A stretch of DNA of 64,000 nt, taken from NCBI RefSeq assembly GCF_026262505.1, contig NC_067205.1, positions 25,425,693-25,489,692 of the forward strand, read 5' to 3'. A program made the position numbers and the translations under genes. Shown here piece by piece: positions 47,217-57,742 of the stretch. The notes beneath the pieces are model-generated. The model had not been told where the DNA came from and did not search any database. It saw nothing but the letters and a program-made list of their open reading frames with translations. The DNA is from Trichomonas vaginalis G3. Taxonomy: Eukaryota; Parabasalia; Trichomonadida; Trichomonadidae. Position 1 is the first letter of the stretch. Each line of letters begins with the position of its first letter.

Positions 47217-48158
47217 TTATAAGCGTTTTACATGAATTGTACGATGTATATTTGAAATTCTAAACAATTTCGTAGCTTCTATTTCTTCTGTCAGTATGTC
47301 AAAAGTTTTAACAATGCCGAAAGTTTCTTTATACTTCTTCTTGACGTCAGATAGAAGGAAATCGTCAGCTGTTGGATAGTTTTTGTTCAGAAATGCTAAC
47401 ATGTTCATTTTATCTTCTGCTGGTTTCTCTACTTCTTTCTTTAAGTCAGCATAGTCGTTTCTCATACGTTCTATCTCTTTTAGTGAGTAGTTATATTTCC
47501 TCATTGCTGCTTTAGATTTTGAACATTGCGGATTCATTTTTGCGTTATACATTGAAACATTACCAGCTAGAACAACTAAAGCATCAATGGCTTTCTTTAA
47601 ATCTGAAGCAATTGGTTTTATCTGTCCATTCCATATTTTGCCTCTTCTGTCTTTATCTCTTATCTGCCACACACATTCAGCAGCTAATGAAACAAAGTTA
47701 TCGTAAGTCTTAAACTCCTCAGATTTATATATGTCAGAAATGTTTTTATAAACCATGTCGCAATCTTTGTTCATAACTTTATGGTTGCAATGAAAACCAA
47801 GGAATTCATAATTTACTTTACGTATGAACTTCTTTATTTCTACTGAATCAGTAACTTTAACTTCAATTTCATCGAATTCAGGAATAGTTAGTTTTTCTTG
47901 TTGAACTTCCGGTAATTTAGGCAAATGGTCAATAATATCCTGTATGTCATAAAGATACTGTTCATTTGTTTCATCTTTCGCACTACAGTCTAAATTACTT
48001 GTTAAAAGTTCTTGCTTAATTCTTTGTATTTCTGTCTCAAAAGTATATGAAGAAGGAATGAAGCTTTTCATCTCTACTAACATTGACGTAGGATTCATGA
48101 CTAAAGAGTTTGGTGCTGTAGTTGTTTGAATTGTTGTAGAACCTATTGTTGAAATCAT
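47217..48158 (-). CDS. Unidentified 313-aa protein in the B2 accessory locus
   Basis: 313 residues, whole. Ser/Thr-rich N-terminal 30 residues, helical body with a Cys/His-containing stretch (YEFLGFHCNHKVMNKDCDM), then a Lys-rich helical C-terminus. No family recognised. It occupies the slot where B1 has its second KilA-N gene, and both are preceded by the same TTACATACAAgATAAAAAAA-type leader, so it may be a functional alternative such as another regulator. Operator-like repeats flank it on both sides. Confidence 0.6.
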   Translation of the reverse strand: MISTIGSTTIQTTTAPNSLVMNPTSMLVEMKSFIPSSYTFETEIQRIKQELLTSNLDCSAKDETNEQYLYDIQDIIDHLPKLPEVQQEKLTIPEFDEIEVKVTDSVEIKKFIRKVNYEFLGFHCNHKVMNKDCDMVYKNISDIYKSEEFKTYDNFVSLAAECVWQIRDKDRRGKIWNGQIKPIASDLKKAIDALVVLAGNVSMYNAKMNPQCSKSKAAMRKYNYSLKEIERMRNDYADLKKEVEKPAEDKMNMLAFLNKNYPTADDFLLSDVKKKYKETFGIVKTFDILTEEIEATKLFRISNIHRTIHVKRL

Positions 48159-48262
48159 ATCTTTACATACAAGATAAAAAAATAAATAAAAATAAAACTA
48201 ACTTTATTTTTTCTATCTTAAGGAAATTCATGAAAATTCACGAGAAAGCAAAAGCAATCTGA

Positions 48263-48355
48263 GCCGCTAAGCGGTGAGAAAACAGGTGAAAAAGGAGGTG
48301 AAAAAGGAGGTGAAAAAACAGGTGAGAAAACAGGTGAAATCTCACCTCTTCACCT
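48263..48355. promoter_or_regulatory. Hairpin plus operator-like repeats upstream of the 313-aa gene
   Basis: A GCCGC-taa-GCGGt hairpin (48263-48275) is followed by five GGTGA repeats (caggtgaaaa, ggaggtgaaaa) and a closing tctcacctcttcacct. Together they can form a long inverted repeat. It lies about 100-200 bp upstream of the 313-aa start. Confidence 0.65.
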
Positions 48356-48394
48356 AAAATATATTTTTGTCTGATTTACATCTAATGAAAAAGT

Positions 48395-49480
48395 TTAGAA
48401 GAATTTTCTTATTCTTTCTGGCATATTTTTGTCTTCCCAGTACTCCCGCTCTAATGGTCCCAGATGTGTTGGCTTCGACTCTCTCAAGTTCTTAGATGGT
48501 ATAACATCTTCAACGCCTCCTTCATATCTTACTTTATAAGTGTCATCGTTTGTGTTGTAGCCAAGTATTTCAATAACCACTCCTCGCTTTGCTTCGTCAA
48601 TGGTTTCAGCAAGTTTGCCATTACTACTTTCGACTAATTTATGACGAGGGTAAAACGCAATAGAGTCGTCAGCAGCTTTTATAAGATATCCATTACCTTG
48701 CGTAGAGTCTACGATATAATAGTTTCTACTTAACCTTAAACGTTTCTTTGTCAACGGTTTGTCGTCAAGAACTACACGAACTTTTGTACCAGGAATGAGG
48801 GTAAATTGTGTTGAATTTCTGATATTTTGTGTTTGACTTCGTTTCTTTTGTATATACTTTTCTTCTTGTTGTTGTGGCATTGAATTTGGTGTATGTCCTG
48901 TTGTAGAATGTGTTGAGGAATTATATACTTCGAGAAAGTGTTTCATTGTTTCTTCGGTAAAGTCTCGCTCTTGGTTTAAATCTCTGAGCGTTCTTATGAA
49001 GCGGTTAATGATGCCGAGTATGTTATGGTTTTGGTCTTCAGTAGTGTAGTGAGTTATGTTATGCTTAATGAGAAAATCTGTGATTTCATTGCTGAGGTAT
49101 GCACTGTCTTGGTCTGATGTTAAAGTACTTGGGCTATGTTCTGCTACAAACTTTTGTAAAACTCTTAACACTTCACGAGTTCCTTTATTCCTCATTGGAT
49201 ATGCATATGCTTTGCGAGTGTTAACATTAATGAAGATGAGGAATGGGTTATGTCCTCCTTTTCTGCTTTGAATGAGAGTGTCAAATTGGTATGCGTCAGG
49301 AGTGTTGGAGTAAATTGGTAAAAAGTAGTCGTAAGGGTTTATTTTTGTTTGATGTACAACATTTTTGTCAAAGAACTTTTTCACTTCAGCTCTGTTAGTA
49401 AATCCCCAACTTTTTGCTGCTTCATTGAACTTCTTAAATGACCTCCATGGATGTTGTTCGAATACTTCTTTCAAGCTCAT
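48395..49480 (-). CDS. RVE-type integrase, B2
   Basis: 361 residues, whole. Helical N-terminus (FKKFNEAAKSWGFTN), catalytic core with YQFDTLI near residue 70, FINVNTRKAYAYP, and TSDQDSAYLS near 122, then the IRTLRDL helix 35 residues on. The C-terminus has an SH3-like segment and a chromodomain-like segment (GYNTNDDTYKVRYEGG). Typical Polinton integrase. Nearly identical to the B1 gene at 57902. Starts ACATAAATGAGC. Confidence 0.93.
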   Translation of the reverse strand: MSLKEVFEQHPWRSFKKFNEAAKSWGFTNRAEVKKFFDKNVVHQTKINPYDYFLPIYSNTPDAYQFDTLIQSRKGGHNPFLIFINVNTRKAYAYPMRNKGTREVLRVLQKFVAEHSPSTLTSDQDSAYLSNEITDFLIKHNITHYTTEDQNHNILGIINRFIRTLRDLNQERDFTEETMKHFLEVYNSSTHSTTGHTPNSMPQQQEEKYIQKKRSQTQNIRNSTQFTLIPGTKVRVVLDDKPLTKKRLRLSRNYYIVDSTQGNGYLIKAADDSIAFYPRHKLVESSNGKLAETIDEAKRGVVIEILGYNTNDDTYKVRYEGGVEDVIPSKNLRESKPTHLGPLEREYWEDKNMPERIRKFF

Positions 49481-49520
49481 TTATGTAAAGTTAAAGATTT
49501 TATTTTAGGCTCAAGTATGT

Positions 49521-52379
49521 TTATTGAACGCGGTACCATGCAAATACAGTCATAAATGGTGGCATATAATCTTCACCCGAGCCTGTTGGATTTGTTGTGA
49601 AAGTATGGACATGATTTCCTTCTGGTTCAGTTGGTCGAAAAGTCTTTTTTGCTGAATGGTTATAATCTGGAGATAAAACGTCATTGCCAGCTTTATAGTC
49701 TGAGTTGTATAATGTGTGGTCTCTTAATGAGTGGCTATGGTCGCCAGAAAAGTTTGTCGTTCCTGTATGAGTGTGCGCAGGTAAGTTTGCTTCAGTAATT
49801 TTCTTCGAACCTCCTGTTTGCTTTGAATATCTAGCACAGTATAAGAATTTATCTACAATCTGCTTCCACGTACCAAAACCCAGAACTGTTGCTGGATTTG
49901 TTGAATTCATTGACGTATAAATAGAGCCTATAGGATATAATGTTTGAAGTATTTAAGTCTTTAATGTTTGAAGCTCTGTTTTGTCTGCTTTCTTATCTAA
50001 CATTGTTGGTAGTTCATATGCTTCAAAGTTTCTGGCATGATCTTCGATATTCCTGCAACTGTTATCTAAATTGTTAAGAGTATCTTTTACGCTTGTACTC
50101 GGATTCTCTAAAGGTGCACTTGAACCCAAATCATAGTTCAATATTATGTCGTCTGCTCTAACAGTAGTGAAGGAGTTATGTGTATGTTCTTTATCTGCTT
50201 TTTTATCTAACATTGCTGGTAGTTTATATGTTTCAAAGTTTCTGACATGACCTTCAATGTCATACATTTACTATTTAAGGAGTTTAGTGTATCTTTTACG
50301 CTTGTACTTGGATTCTCTAAAGGTGCACTTGAACCAAGGGTATAGTTCAATATTATGTCGTCTGCTCTAACAGTAGTGAAGGATTCATGTGTATGGTTCT
50401 TGTCAGCTTTACTATTTAATGTAGCTTGAAGTTCATTTATATCGGAGATGTTGTGGTTTATGAGATTTCAAAACTTTGTTCGTTGCGTCAAGTTCATCTT
50501 TGTCAGCTTTACTTTTTAATAGCATCTTCAAAACGTTATTTTTGCCTTAACTCTCAAAGTAAATCTTGGTTCAACTAATACACCGTTAACAAAGAAGTAT
50601 GAAGCATAAATTTCATCGTTATAACCAAATGCTTCTGGTGCTTTACCTGTGTCATACTGTACAGTACAGTGTATGTCATAACCTTTAGCACGAATGAATT
50701 TATATCTTCTTTCATTAACATCTTCAGTGCTTATTTGTTCATCTGTGGTTAAATATCCATGGTAGTCCGTTATAATCTGTTCGTCTGAACTTATATAATG
50801 AACATGGTTTTTATCTGCTTTTTCGGCTAAATTTCTCTTCTATCTCATTATTTCAAGTTCATGCCTACCACCACCTCCCGAAGAAGTATTTTTCTTCAGC
50901 TCTTGAAGACGTCCACTTCGCCATCTTTGGTGTCAATAATGAGACTTTGAGTTAAAAACCTTTCCTGTCTTAATGGATGTTTGTAAAACTTCTTCTTCAC
51001 CGTGTTCGGGGTCATGGTCGTCATCATATCTTGTGAAATCAGAGATGTTGTCATACATTAAGCATATCTGTCTCAAAAGTTCTGCTATTTGAAACTGGAA
51101 CGAAAGATTTACGAACTTTCATCATCTCCTAAAGTCAAGTCTGCTTTCTTAAGTATTTTGAATGTATGCAATGAGAACAGAGTACCTTGGAAAATATTCG
51201 AACAATATTTCATTAGCTGTTGGTTTTGGTGGTTCTTCTGGAGTTTCTGTTGTTTCAGTTCCTTCTGTAGGTTCTGTTGGAGTTTCTGCATCTCTTGACT
51301 TCAATGCTCTTGCTCTCAAAAGACCTAAATGTTAGAGCACCAGGTTTACAAAGGACTTATAAATGCTTTAATAGTTCCTGGGTAAGTTTATTGTTAGCAT
51401 TAAGTAAGTTCCTTATGCTTCCATCATGTACGTCCATAGCACTATGTAAAAAATCTATACTTTTCTTGTAGTCAGCAATAGACTGAATGTGATTTTTTAA
51501 AAGATTTGTCAATACCTTTAAGCCAACTTCATGCATGTCTGATACTGAGCCAAGAATATCATTTGCTTCCTTTAGTGTATTTTGCTTCTTCTCGTAAAGT
51601 ATCCAATCCCGTACGTGCATTGTTTGCTATACGTCTTACAGTATCTATTTGACTCCTTGTTTCTTGCATCCAACCAGATAAAGTTTTAATAGTATCCGAA
51701 CCATTTGAAATGAAGTTCAAAGCATTTTTAACGTCATCTAAAACTTCTTCACCAAGTACTGCCCATATCTTTCCGATTTGGTATTGAAGAACTCCATATG
51801 AAGCAGCTGTTAAACCAGTATTTATAAGGTTCCATATCCATGATTAGCAGTTTTTCCATCCTTTCCATCTTCACCATCCAAACCGTTTCGCCTTGAGGTC
51901 CTTGTATTCCTTGTATTCCTTGTGGTCCTTGTGGTCCTTGAGTCCGGTGTCACCCTTCTCTCCTTTCAGTTCATCTTTATGTTCGTTATAATATTCTAAT
52001 ATCATAAGGTGTACATCATTACTGCTACCAGCAACGCCGAGAATTTGTTTCTCATTCATGACTAAATTCTTTAGGCATTTAATGTTGTCGTCAAATCGAA
52101 AGCTCTTTAACAATTCAATGAGAACATTTAATACTTTCACTAATGAGGCATCTACTGTAGAATTTATATATTGCACCGTTCCATCATTTATGATGGGAAC
52201 TTGCTTGTTGTAATGAATGGGTCATAAGTGTTAAAAGTATCGAAATCAATGACTTTTTTAGTCTTTCCATCGTCAATGACTAAATCATTGCCTTCAATGG
52301 TTAAAGTTGAGTTTTCGTTTACTAGTTCATGTGCTCTTCTTGCTTCATTTGTTTCATACGCATATGCAGCAATAGTCAT
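49521..52379 (-). pseudogene. Collagen-like fibre protein, B2
   Basis: Counterpart of 59056-61941 with the same stalk, KADK repeats and Gp10/collar-type knob. Heavily broken, of the order of fifteen breaks. The knob at 49521-49910 is closer in places to the family A fibre (15055) than to B1, for example CARYSKQTGG. Confidence 0.85.
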
Positions 52380-52396
52380 ATTTTAATGAGAATAAA

Positions 52397-53162
52397 ATGT
52401 TGTTCTATTTGCAAAGTACAGACCCAAACGAATACGGACAGTAAAGCTACAAACAAACTTAGGTCTCAGAATGGCGCTTGCATTCAGAATGGTTGACTTC
52501 AATACTATCGCTTCATTCGTATAACAGATGAAACAGATTTCATGGAGATTGAAATAGATGGAAAGAAGCACGAAATAAGATTTCACAATAATGTAGAATA
52601 TAAGATGGAAACATTAGCTGGAGTGTTAAATGCTCTCATAAATACTACAATAAACAAGGATAACGAAGAAACTTAATGAATGTTAAACTTATTGCAGGAG
52701 TTTTGAAGTTCAGTTATGCGAAGGAGTTTAAGATACCAAGAATGAGTCATAGAGTACAACTTCTTTTGGGAGCATACCATATAACATTTCCTTTGAAAAG
52801 TGTTGACAAAACGATTGAGATGAAAATCTGTTCCATACGTATGTTATGGTAATTGTTGTACATTGAGTCAAAAATAGCTAATGTCACAGGCATTTCAGAG
52901 TTAATAGAAAGGTTCAGTAGAATATAAATCCTTCTGTTATGCAGTCAATTCAATGTTCATTCCAAACGTTCCTGTCATAGCAACTCATTTAGGTAAATGG
53001 GTTCGCATTAGTCCTCATAATTTGAAAGACATGCAATTCAGACTTGTTGACTTTCAAGGAGAGCCTGTAGAACTGAGGCACCAGTGCGAATGACTGTTGA
53101 AGTTGACTTTTAGAAAATTAAATGCAACAGCTTACAAGAGAACTCAGAGCTAAAAATATAAA
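52397..53162 (+). pseudogene. Virion-like protein, counterpart of the 254-aa gene, B2
   Basis: Same gene as 61959-62723. Broken, several breaks. Divergent from the fibre gene with a 17-bp gap between starts. Confidence 0.7.
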
Positions 53163-53360
53163 GTATGAATGTTATGTATTAGGTCATGAACTTTGGTTTG
53201 CTGTTTGATGAAACAAATGAGTTAGTTATGTCAGTCAAGAGAACAGAAAAATATTGTGTTAAGTGAAAACTGCACCCAAGTCAATAAGATTAGTTTGCAT
53301 TATGAAGATGAGTTCGATACTGTTGAAGAAGTTTTGGATAGATATTACAAATTGCTTTAA
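53123..53360 (+). pseudogene. 80-aa overlapping gene, B2
   Basis: Counterpart of 62684-62926, overlapping the previous gene by about 40 bp. Broken, a few breaks. Its end lacks the double-hairpin insertion that follows the B1 copy. Confidence 0.6.
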
Positions 53361-53994
53361 TTTACTAAAACATATTTCAAGCAAAGTTTATATTCTGTTG
53401 AAAGTTTTGTATATTCATTCGAATTATTTATACTTAAACTCAACTCCTGTAGTCCTGTGTTTCAATGATGCGGATGTTACCTATTTTCATGAATAGTGGA
53501 GTTTGACCACAGCATTCGATTTCAGGGTCGAGATAGTCAATGACACATTGTTTCCCTGTTATTCGTGATATAACATTTTCAAGGTCCTCCTTTGTTAGAA
53601 TTATTTGGTTCTTTACTTATAAGATTTGTCAAAAGCTTCTTATCGTCTTTTGAGTAAAATTGTTTGGTATAACTGAAGAAGGTAATGGTCTACGTTATCT
53701 GAAGGATTTGTTTTGAACATTTGTGTAAGGGTTGTCGTTGGCTTCTCTTGAAAGAATTTGGTCCAGTGGTGATACTCTAACTTAACATCTGATGTAGCGT
53801 TAGCGTTTGAAGCTGTGTTTAAATTCACGGCGCATGCCCAAGACCGAAGGTCCGACTTAATTCTGGTTCTTTTTCTTTCAACACTCCGAACTATAGTTCT
53901 TTATGACAATATTGTTTGTCGTTCGTGAGTCAACATTTGATGTTGGTTCAATTGGAACATTAACGGCACCAGCTAAGATGGATTTGCTTCTCAT
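53357..53994 (-). pseudogene. CCG-motif virion-cluster protein, B2
   Basis: Counterpart of 62977-63591, broken, a few breaks. Contains a double-hairpin repeat (53828-53853) that B1 lacks. Confidence 0.65.
53828..53853. repeat. Double-hairpin repeat present in B2, absent from B1
   Basis: cggcgcatgcccaagaccgaaggtc with its GACC-gaa-GGTC half intact. B1 at about 63448 reads aaattcac directly into cgacttaag, giving a clean empty site. Confidence 0.85.
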
Positions 53995-54019
53995 TTCATA
54001 TAGAATAAAAACCTTTTAT

Positions 54020-54421
54020 ATGTATGAAATGAACAATATACTCGACAAGGGTTTGAATGTAAAGCTAACGAATGAAAATATTGTTGAATTCACTGAGACA
54101 GGAGCTGTGTATAAAGATGTAGAACTACTGAACAAAAGAGCTAAGGGAAGAAGCAGGAATATGAACAAAGGGTGGAAGCCTATAAAAATTTATGTCAATG
54201 ATGGCTCAGGAGGTTCAAACATAAAGTATGCAGAAAGTTATAGAGTTTATGCTCTCAAAGGTGAAAAGCCTTCATTTAAGAACAGCTATTCTAACGCATA
54301 TCCTCAAAAGCTAACGGATGGGGAAGTGGATGATATGAATGACAGCAAAAATATTAACAGAAATGGCGACAGAGATGCATGGAATTTGTTTACCATCAGT
54401 CAATTGAAGGTTAAACTTTAA
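54020..54421 (+). CDS. Unidentified virion-cluster protein (133 aa), B2
   Basis: 133 residues from MYEMNNILDKGLNVK. Beta-rich, with a Gly/Ser loop (YVNDGSGGSNIKYAESYRVY) and an Asp/Asn-rich C-terminus. Same as 63617 in B1. Possibly a minor structural protein, from its position next to ATPase and CCG-motif genes. Divergent from the CCG-motif gene with a 25-bp gap; overlaps the ATPase gene end by 4 bp. Confidence 0.65.
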   Translation: MYEMNNILDKGLNVKLTNENIVEFTETGAVYKDVELLNKRAKGRSRNMNKGWKPIKIYVNDGSGGSNIKYAESYRVYALKGEKPSFKNSYSNAYPQKLTDGEVDDMNDSKNINRNGDRDAWNLFTISQLKVKL

Positions 54422-55306
54422 AACAATGTTGGTCGTTCCCATGGAATATTTTTGACTTTAATGGTATTAGTCATGATATGAATCTCAAGGTATGAACGAG
54501 GAGAGATGAGAGACTTATATGCTTCCCAAATTTCTTCAAAAGGTAATGTTATACCTGACTGTTTCCAAATGAGTTCAATATCATAACGTGAGAAACCTTG
54601 AAAGATAACGAAGTCAGTTATGAGACGTTTTATGTTTAAAGCAAGAAAACGCCATGTTTGCATAAGTATTGCTACAGTTAAATGGTAATGTCTGACTTTA
54701 GTTATGATGTTAGCTAATGGTGAGTCTGGTTTTGACACTAAACCTTTTCCGGCGAAGTCGTCACAAACGAGCAGAGTGTTTGAAGGATACTTTTTTGAAG
54801 GGGTATTTTGAAAGTTTTGACAGAATGTAGTTTGTAAGTCGTTTCATATCGTAAACTCCTGAGTATTGACGTAAGTGGTGTTTGTCAATAATTCTTTCCA
54901 TCTCCTCAGAAGTCTTTTGCATTCCTGACTGTATAACTCTACGATGGCATAATATTTCCTCTTACGTCGAATGTAACGTTGAAGAAATTCAATGAGTTCA
55001 CTGTCTGGAACTTTAACGACAGAGGCTTGAACTTTTGACATAAATGTTTTCGCTGTTGAGTCCATAGAGTCTGAAGTTGCTGATATAATGATTTGGTCAT
55101 AGTAAGAGTCGTTTCCTAAACGCTTCTGTTATGAGTATATGACGAATGAGGTTAAATGTCTTACCTGAACCCATCTTTCCACAATAGAAATACACACCAT
55201 TTGAACAGAACTCATAATCTTTGCTGAAAGGAAGAATGAGAGAAGAGTTAAGTTTGTCTGTAGTTTCATTCATGTCTTCATCTACGTCATGTATTAAATG
55301 CTTCAT
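54418..55306 (-). pseudogene. FtsK/HerA (A32-like) packaging ATPase, B2
   Basis: Walker A (YCGKMGSGKTFN), Walker B-like (LLVCDDFAG) and sensor (KVRHYHLTVAILMQTW) motifs identify the packaging ATPase, distantly related to the family A enzyme. Broken, about three breaks. The B1 counterpart lies beyond the window. Confidence 0.85.
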
Positions 55307-55322
55307 TTTATCTCCATTAAAA

Positions 55323-56203
55323 ATGCAAGTCAGAAATATTCAGAACATAGCACCGAGTCTAACTGACAAGAGTATAAAGATATACTATGAACATGTTATG
55401 ATGAAACCAACCAAAATTCAAGAAAGTCAGTATACTTATGAATATCCAAGACACTGGGTAGAGTATGTAGGAGGTGAGAAAGCTATTGAAATCAGACAGG
55501 TTCGAAGTATTCCAGCAGGAAGAAACAATATTATTGAAGAACTTTAATGTTTTGAGATATAATGATGAAACAAAGAAGCAAGATAGTTTTCCTGTTGCTG
55601 TGTATGTGAACCTAGACACAGGAGATGACATGAAAGTTTTTAATACAAAGCTTCAAACGGTAGTGAGAGAACAACTGACTGCGGAAGGATCCATTACCTT
55701 CAGAAGTTACCATAGCATATAATTTTGAAACAAACTCAATAGATTTTAAAGTCATCTCTGCAAAGAAGTCAGGATTTACATTTAATGAAGCAGATGTATA
55801 TTCGAATGAAAACTTCAAAGCTATTGCATGGTTAGATAATGACGATTGCTTTAAGAAAATATTTAAATTCAGTGACTCAACGATGTCAATAGATGACCTT
55901 CGTGGAATGTTACCATCGACGTTTACAGTAGAAGGTTCAGCAGGATTGCTTACAAGATTGTCAATTGGTGGTATTTGGTCTCGTGAGAACATTGTTATAA
56001 AATCCAGTATAAGTGAATTTGCTGAAGAATCTATATTATGTCTTTCAAACTATATGTATTCGCCGCCGAAGCATTATAGTATAACAAACTTTGTCAGTAA
56101 GTTTAACATAAGACTTGTCGAACCTTCTTCAATGAAAGATGTTGTGCTACCTAAAGATGGAAAGGATGGACTCATTATTGAGATGATTTTAATAGCATAT
56201 TAA
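55323..56203 (+). pseudogene. Second penton-like protein, B2
   Basis: About 290 residues. N-terminal YEYPRHWVEYVGGEKAIEIR and C-terminal SPPKHYSITNFVSKFNIRLV..GLIIEMILI follow the pattern of the penton-like protein at 27488, indicating paralogues within one element. Broken, about two or three breaks. Followed without a gap by the 73-aa gene (stop TAA directly before ATG). Confidence 0.6.
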
Positions 56204-56425
56204 ATGAGCTTGTTCTTGAAGGTCATTCATGATGAAATAACTGTTGTAGAAGATGTTAGCAATTGTTCAGACATTTTGAGAATAGATGAGATAAGAAAGA
56301 AGTTAGATAGACCGCAAAGCGGTGAGGGCGAAGCCCGTGAGAACGCTTATGTTTCATTGACTTTCTCCAGTAACGAGAACTTTTATGAGATAATATTGAA
56401 GAGAGATGATTTTAATATGGTGTAA
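56204..56425 (+). CDS. Small protein (73 aa) carrying a hairpin-derived insert, B2
   Basis: 73 residues (MSLFLKVIHDEITVVED). An in-frame double hairpin (56311-56336) encodes RPQSGEGEAREN, closely like the PQRGEDEVHA insert in the polymerase. Start and stop abut neighbours as TAAATG. Function unknown. Confidence 0.6.
   Translation: MSLFLKVIHDEITVVEDVSNCSDILRIDEIRKKLDRPQSGEGEARENAYVSLTFSSNENFYEIILKRDDFNMV
56311..56336. repeat. Double-hairpin repeat in the 73-aa gene
   Basis: ACCGC-aaa-GCGGT, two bases, GGGC-gaa-GCCC. A near-perfect member, in frame. Confidence 0.85.
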
Positions 56426-56948
56426 ATGGTAGCTTGGGCAGCTTTAGGCGCAATGGGAACAAAAGCATTAGCATTTGGAGCAAAAGCACTTGGAGCTTAT
56501 GACGCAGTAAATAAAATGAGTGGAGGAAGGGTTTCGAAGACATTAGATGCAAATAAAGGAAAGATTGGAGGCTGGGTTGCAAAGAAGTTAAGATTAAATA
56601 AAATAGGGCTCATAAATAAAGCATCCAATTTGGTTGCGACTGAGTCAGAAAATGCTTTAGGAAAGGACGATGAGTTTGCAAAACACGCAAAAGACTTTAA
56701 TGACCAGATGAAAGGTGAAACAATGCATTTAAATAGAGTCGATGGAACTAAAGAAAATGTTTCTTCTCCACCAGCGTTTTCCATGGTCCTATGGAATGTA
56801 TGGAAACCCTTACGAAAGACCATTTGACCCATTGACTGGTGGAAGTAATTGGTATCATTATGGACGAAGAAGAAAGACAGTCAAGTTGGAGACAGACGTG
56901 AAGAAAGCAACTAAAAAGAAACCAAGGAAGAGAGTTATAAAGCAATGA
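56426..56948 (+). pseudogene. Amphipathic, basic-tailed virion protein, B2
   Basis: About 170 residues. A hydrophobic, Gly/Ala-rich N-terminus (MVAWAALGAMGTKALAFGAK) is followed by basic helices, and a strongly basic C-terminus (KKATKKKPRKRVIKQ) ends inside the TIR. The combination resembles adenovirus protein VI/core proteins and the family A peptides at 2851-3327. Broken, about one break. Confidence 0.6.
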
Positions 56949-57603
56949 ATTCAACAGGGTGAAAAAACAGGTGAAAAAAGAGGTGAGATCTCACCACTTC
57001 ACCTAAATTTATTTTTGTGCTATGTTTTCATACGTGTGAGGGTGGTGATATCATTTAATTTTTAAGTTTATTTTTAAGTTTATTTTTATATAAATGACGA
57101 AAACTATTGAGATAACAAACTACAACGGTCATGAGTTCAAGAATTTGTTCTTCGTTCCTCGTGAAAATACATTCTATCAGATACGAGGGAGAAAGGGTAA
57201 AGTTAGTTTGAGCGTTTATGATAGTAAACATAATGGAAAGTTTATACAAGCATATGATACAAACGGTAAGCGTGTTTCATTAGCTTTGTCAAAACTTACT
57301 AACATTTATTTTGACAGTGACTTTGACCTATATGAAGAAGAAAGTGAGTCAGAAGATTATGAGTTGTTATGTGAAGCACAGCAATGGGAGGAGTTGCAAT
57401 ACTTTTGTAAGTGAGAACGTTTATTTTTTTACATTAGTGAGGTGAAGTGGTTAGTGGCTTTGTAAATATTTAAGGTTAAGTTAGTGTTGTCGTTTGTGTT
57501 TGTGTTGTAAAATATACGTTAATGGTTTCGTAAAGTGTCAAATTCACATATCAAGGGTAAGGAGGCGCGCAGTGCCGTCGTACCCTTGATATGTATACTA
57601 ACT
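56924..57603. repeat. Right terminal inverted repeat of B2
   Basis: About 680 bp, inverted match to 35504-36211. Includes operator cluster 56957-57004 (palindrome 56982-56995), the TIR gene, and the terminal hairpin 57547-57593. Ends GTATACTAACT-3'. Confidence 0.95.
57094..57414 (+). CDS. TIR-encoded small protein (106 aa), B2 right
   Basis: Third copy in the window, reading towards the element end. Preceded by TTTTTAAGTTTATTTTTATATAAATG. Differs from the left TIR copy at only a few residues (for example DSK versus DYK). Confidence 0.75.
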   Translation: MTKTIEITNYNGHEFKNLFFVPRENTFYQIRGRKGKVSLSVYDSKHNGKFIQAYDTNGKRVSLALSKLTNIYFDSDFDLYEEESESEDYELLCEAQQWEELQYFCK

Positions 57604-57654
57604 GAATGTTTCGCCATTAGATTTGTTCGTGAATGTTTTTGCTTCGACTGACAT
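57604..57654 (-). pseudogene. 5' end of the KilA-N gene split by B2
   Basis: A short open stretch from an ATG at 57654 up to the insertion point. The remainder of the gene is at 34887-35503. The leader (ttacatacaaaataaaaaaataaa) equals that of the 313-aa gene in B2. Confidence 0.75.
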
Positions 57655-57742
57655 TTCTGTTCTTACATACAAAATAAAAAAATAAATAAAAATAAAACTA
57701 ACTTTATTTTTTCTATCTTAAGGAAATTCATGAAAATTCATG

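Larger units (their letters stand above)
35504..57603. mobile_element. Polinton/Maverick element B2 (nested), end to end
   Basis: 22.1 kb with both termini: 5'-AGTTAGTATAC at the left and GTATACTAACT-3' at the right, TIRs of about 0.7 kb, and gaatg on both flanks. It inserted into a KilA-N gene of B1. It holds the full family B gene set plus an HNH nuclease. It is heavily broken, with several tens of breaks, worst in the polymerase and fibre, although its sequence is close to B1. The integrase, TIR genes, HNH gene and 313-aa gene look whole. The TIR arms differ by a few percent and small indels, so it is young but not brand new. Confidence 0.95.

Noticed and set aside
55359-55631. Minus-strand frame inside the second penton-like gene
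   Set aside because: Opposite-strand shadow with no promoter box; the plus-strand frame carries the conserved patterns.
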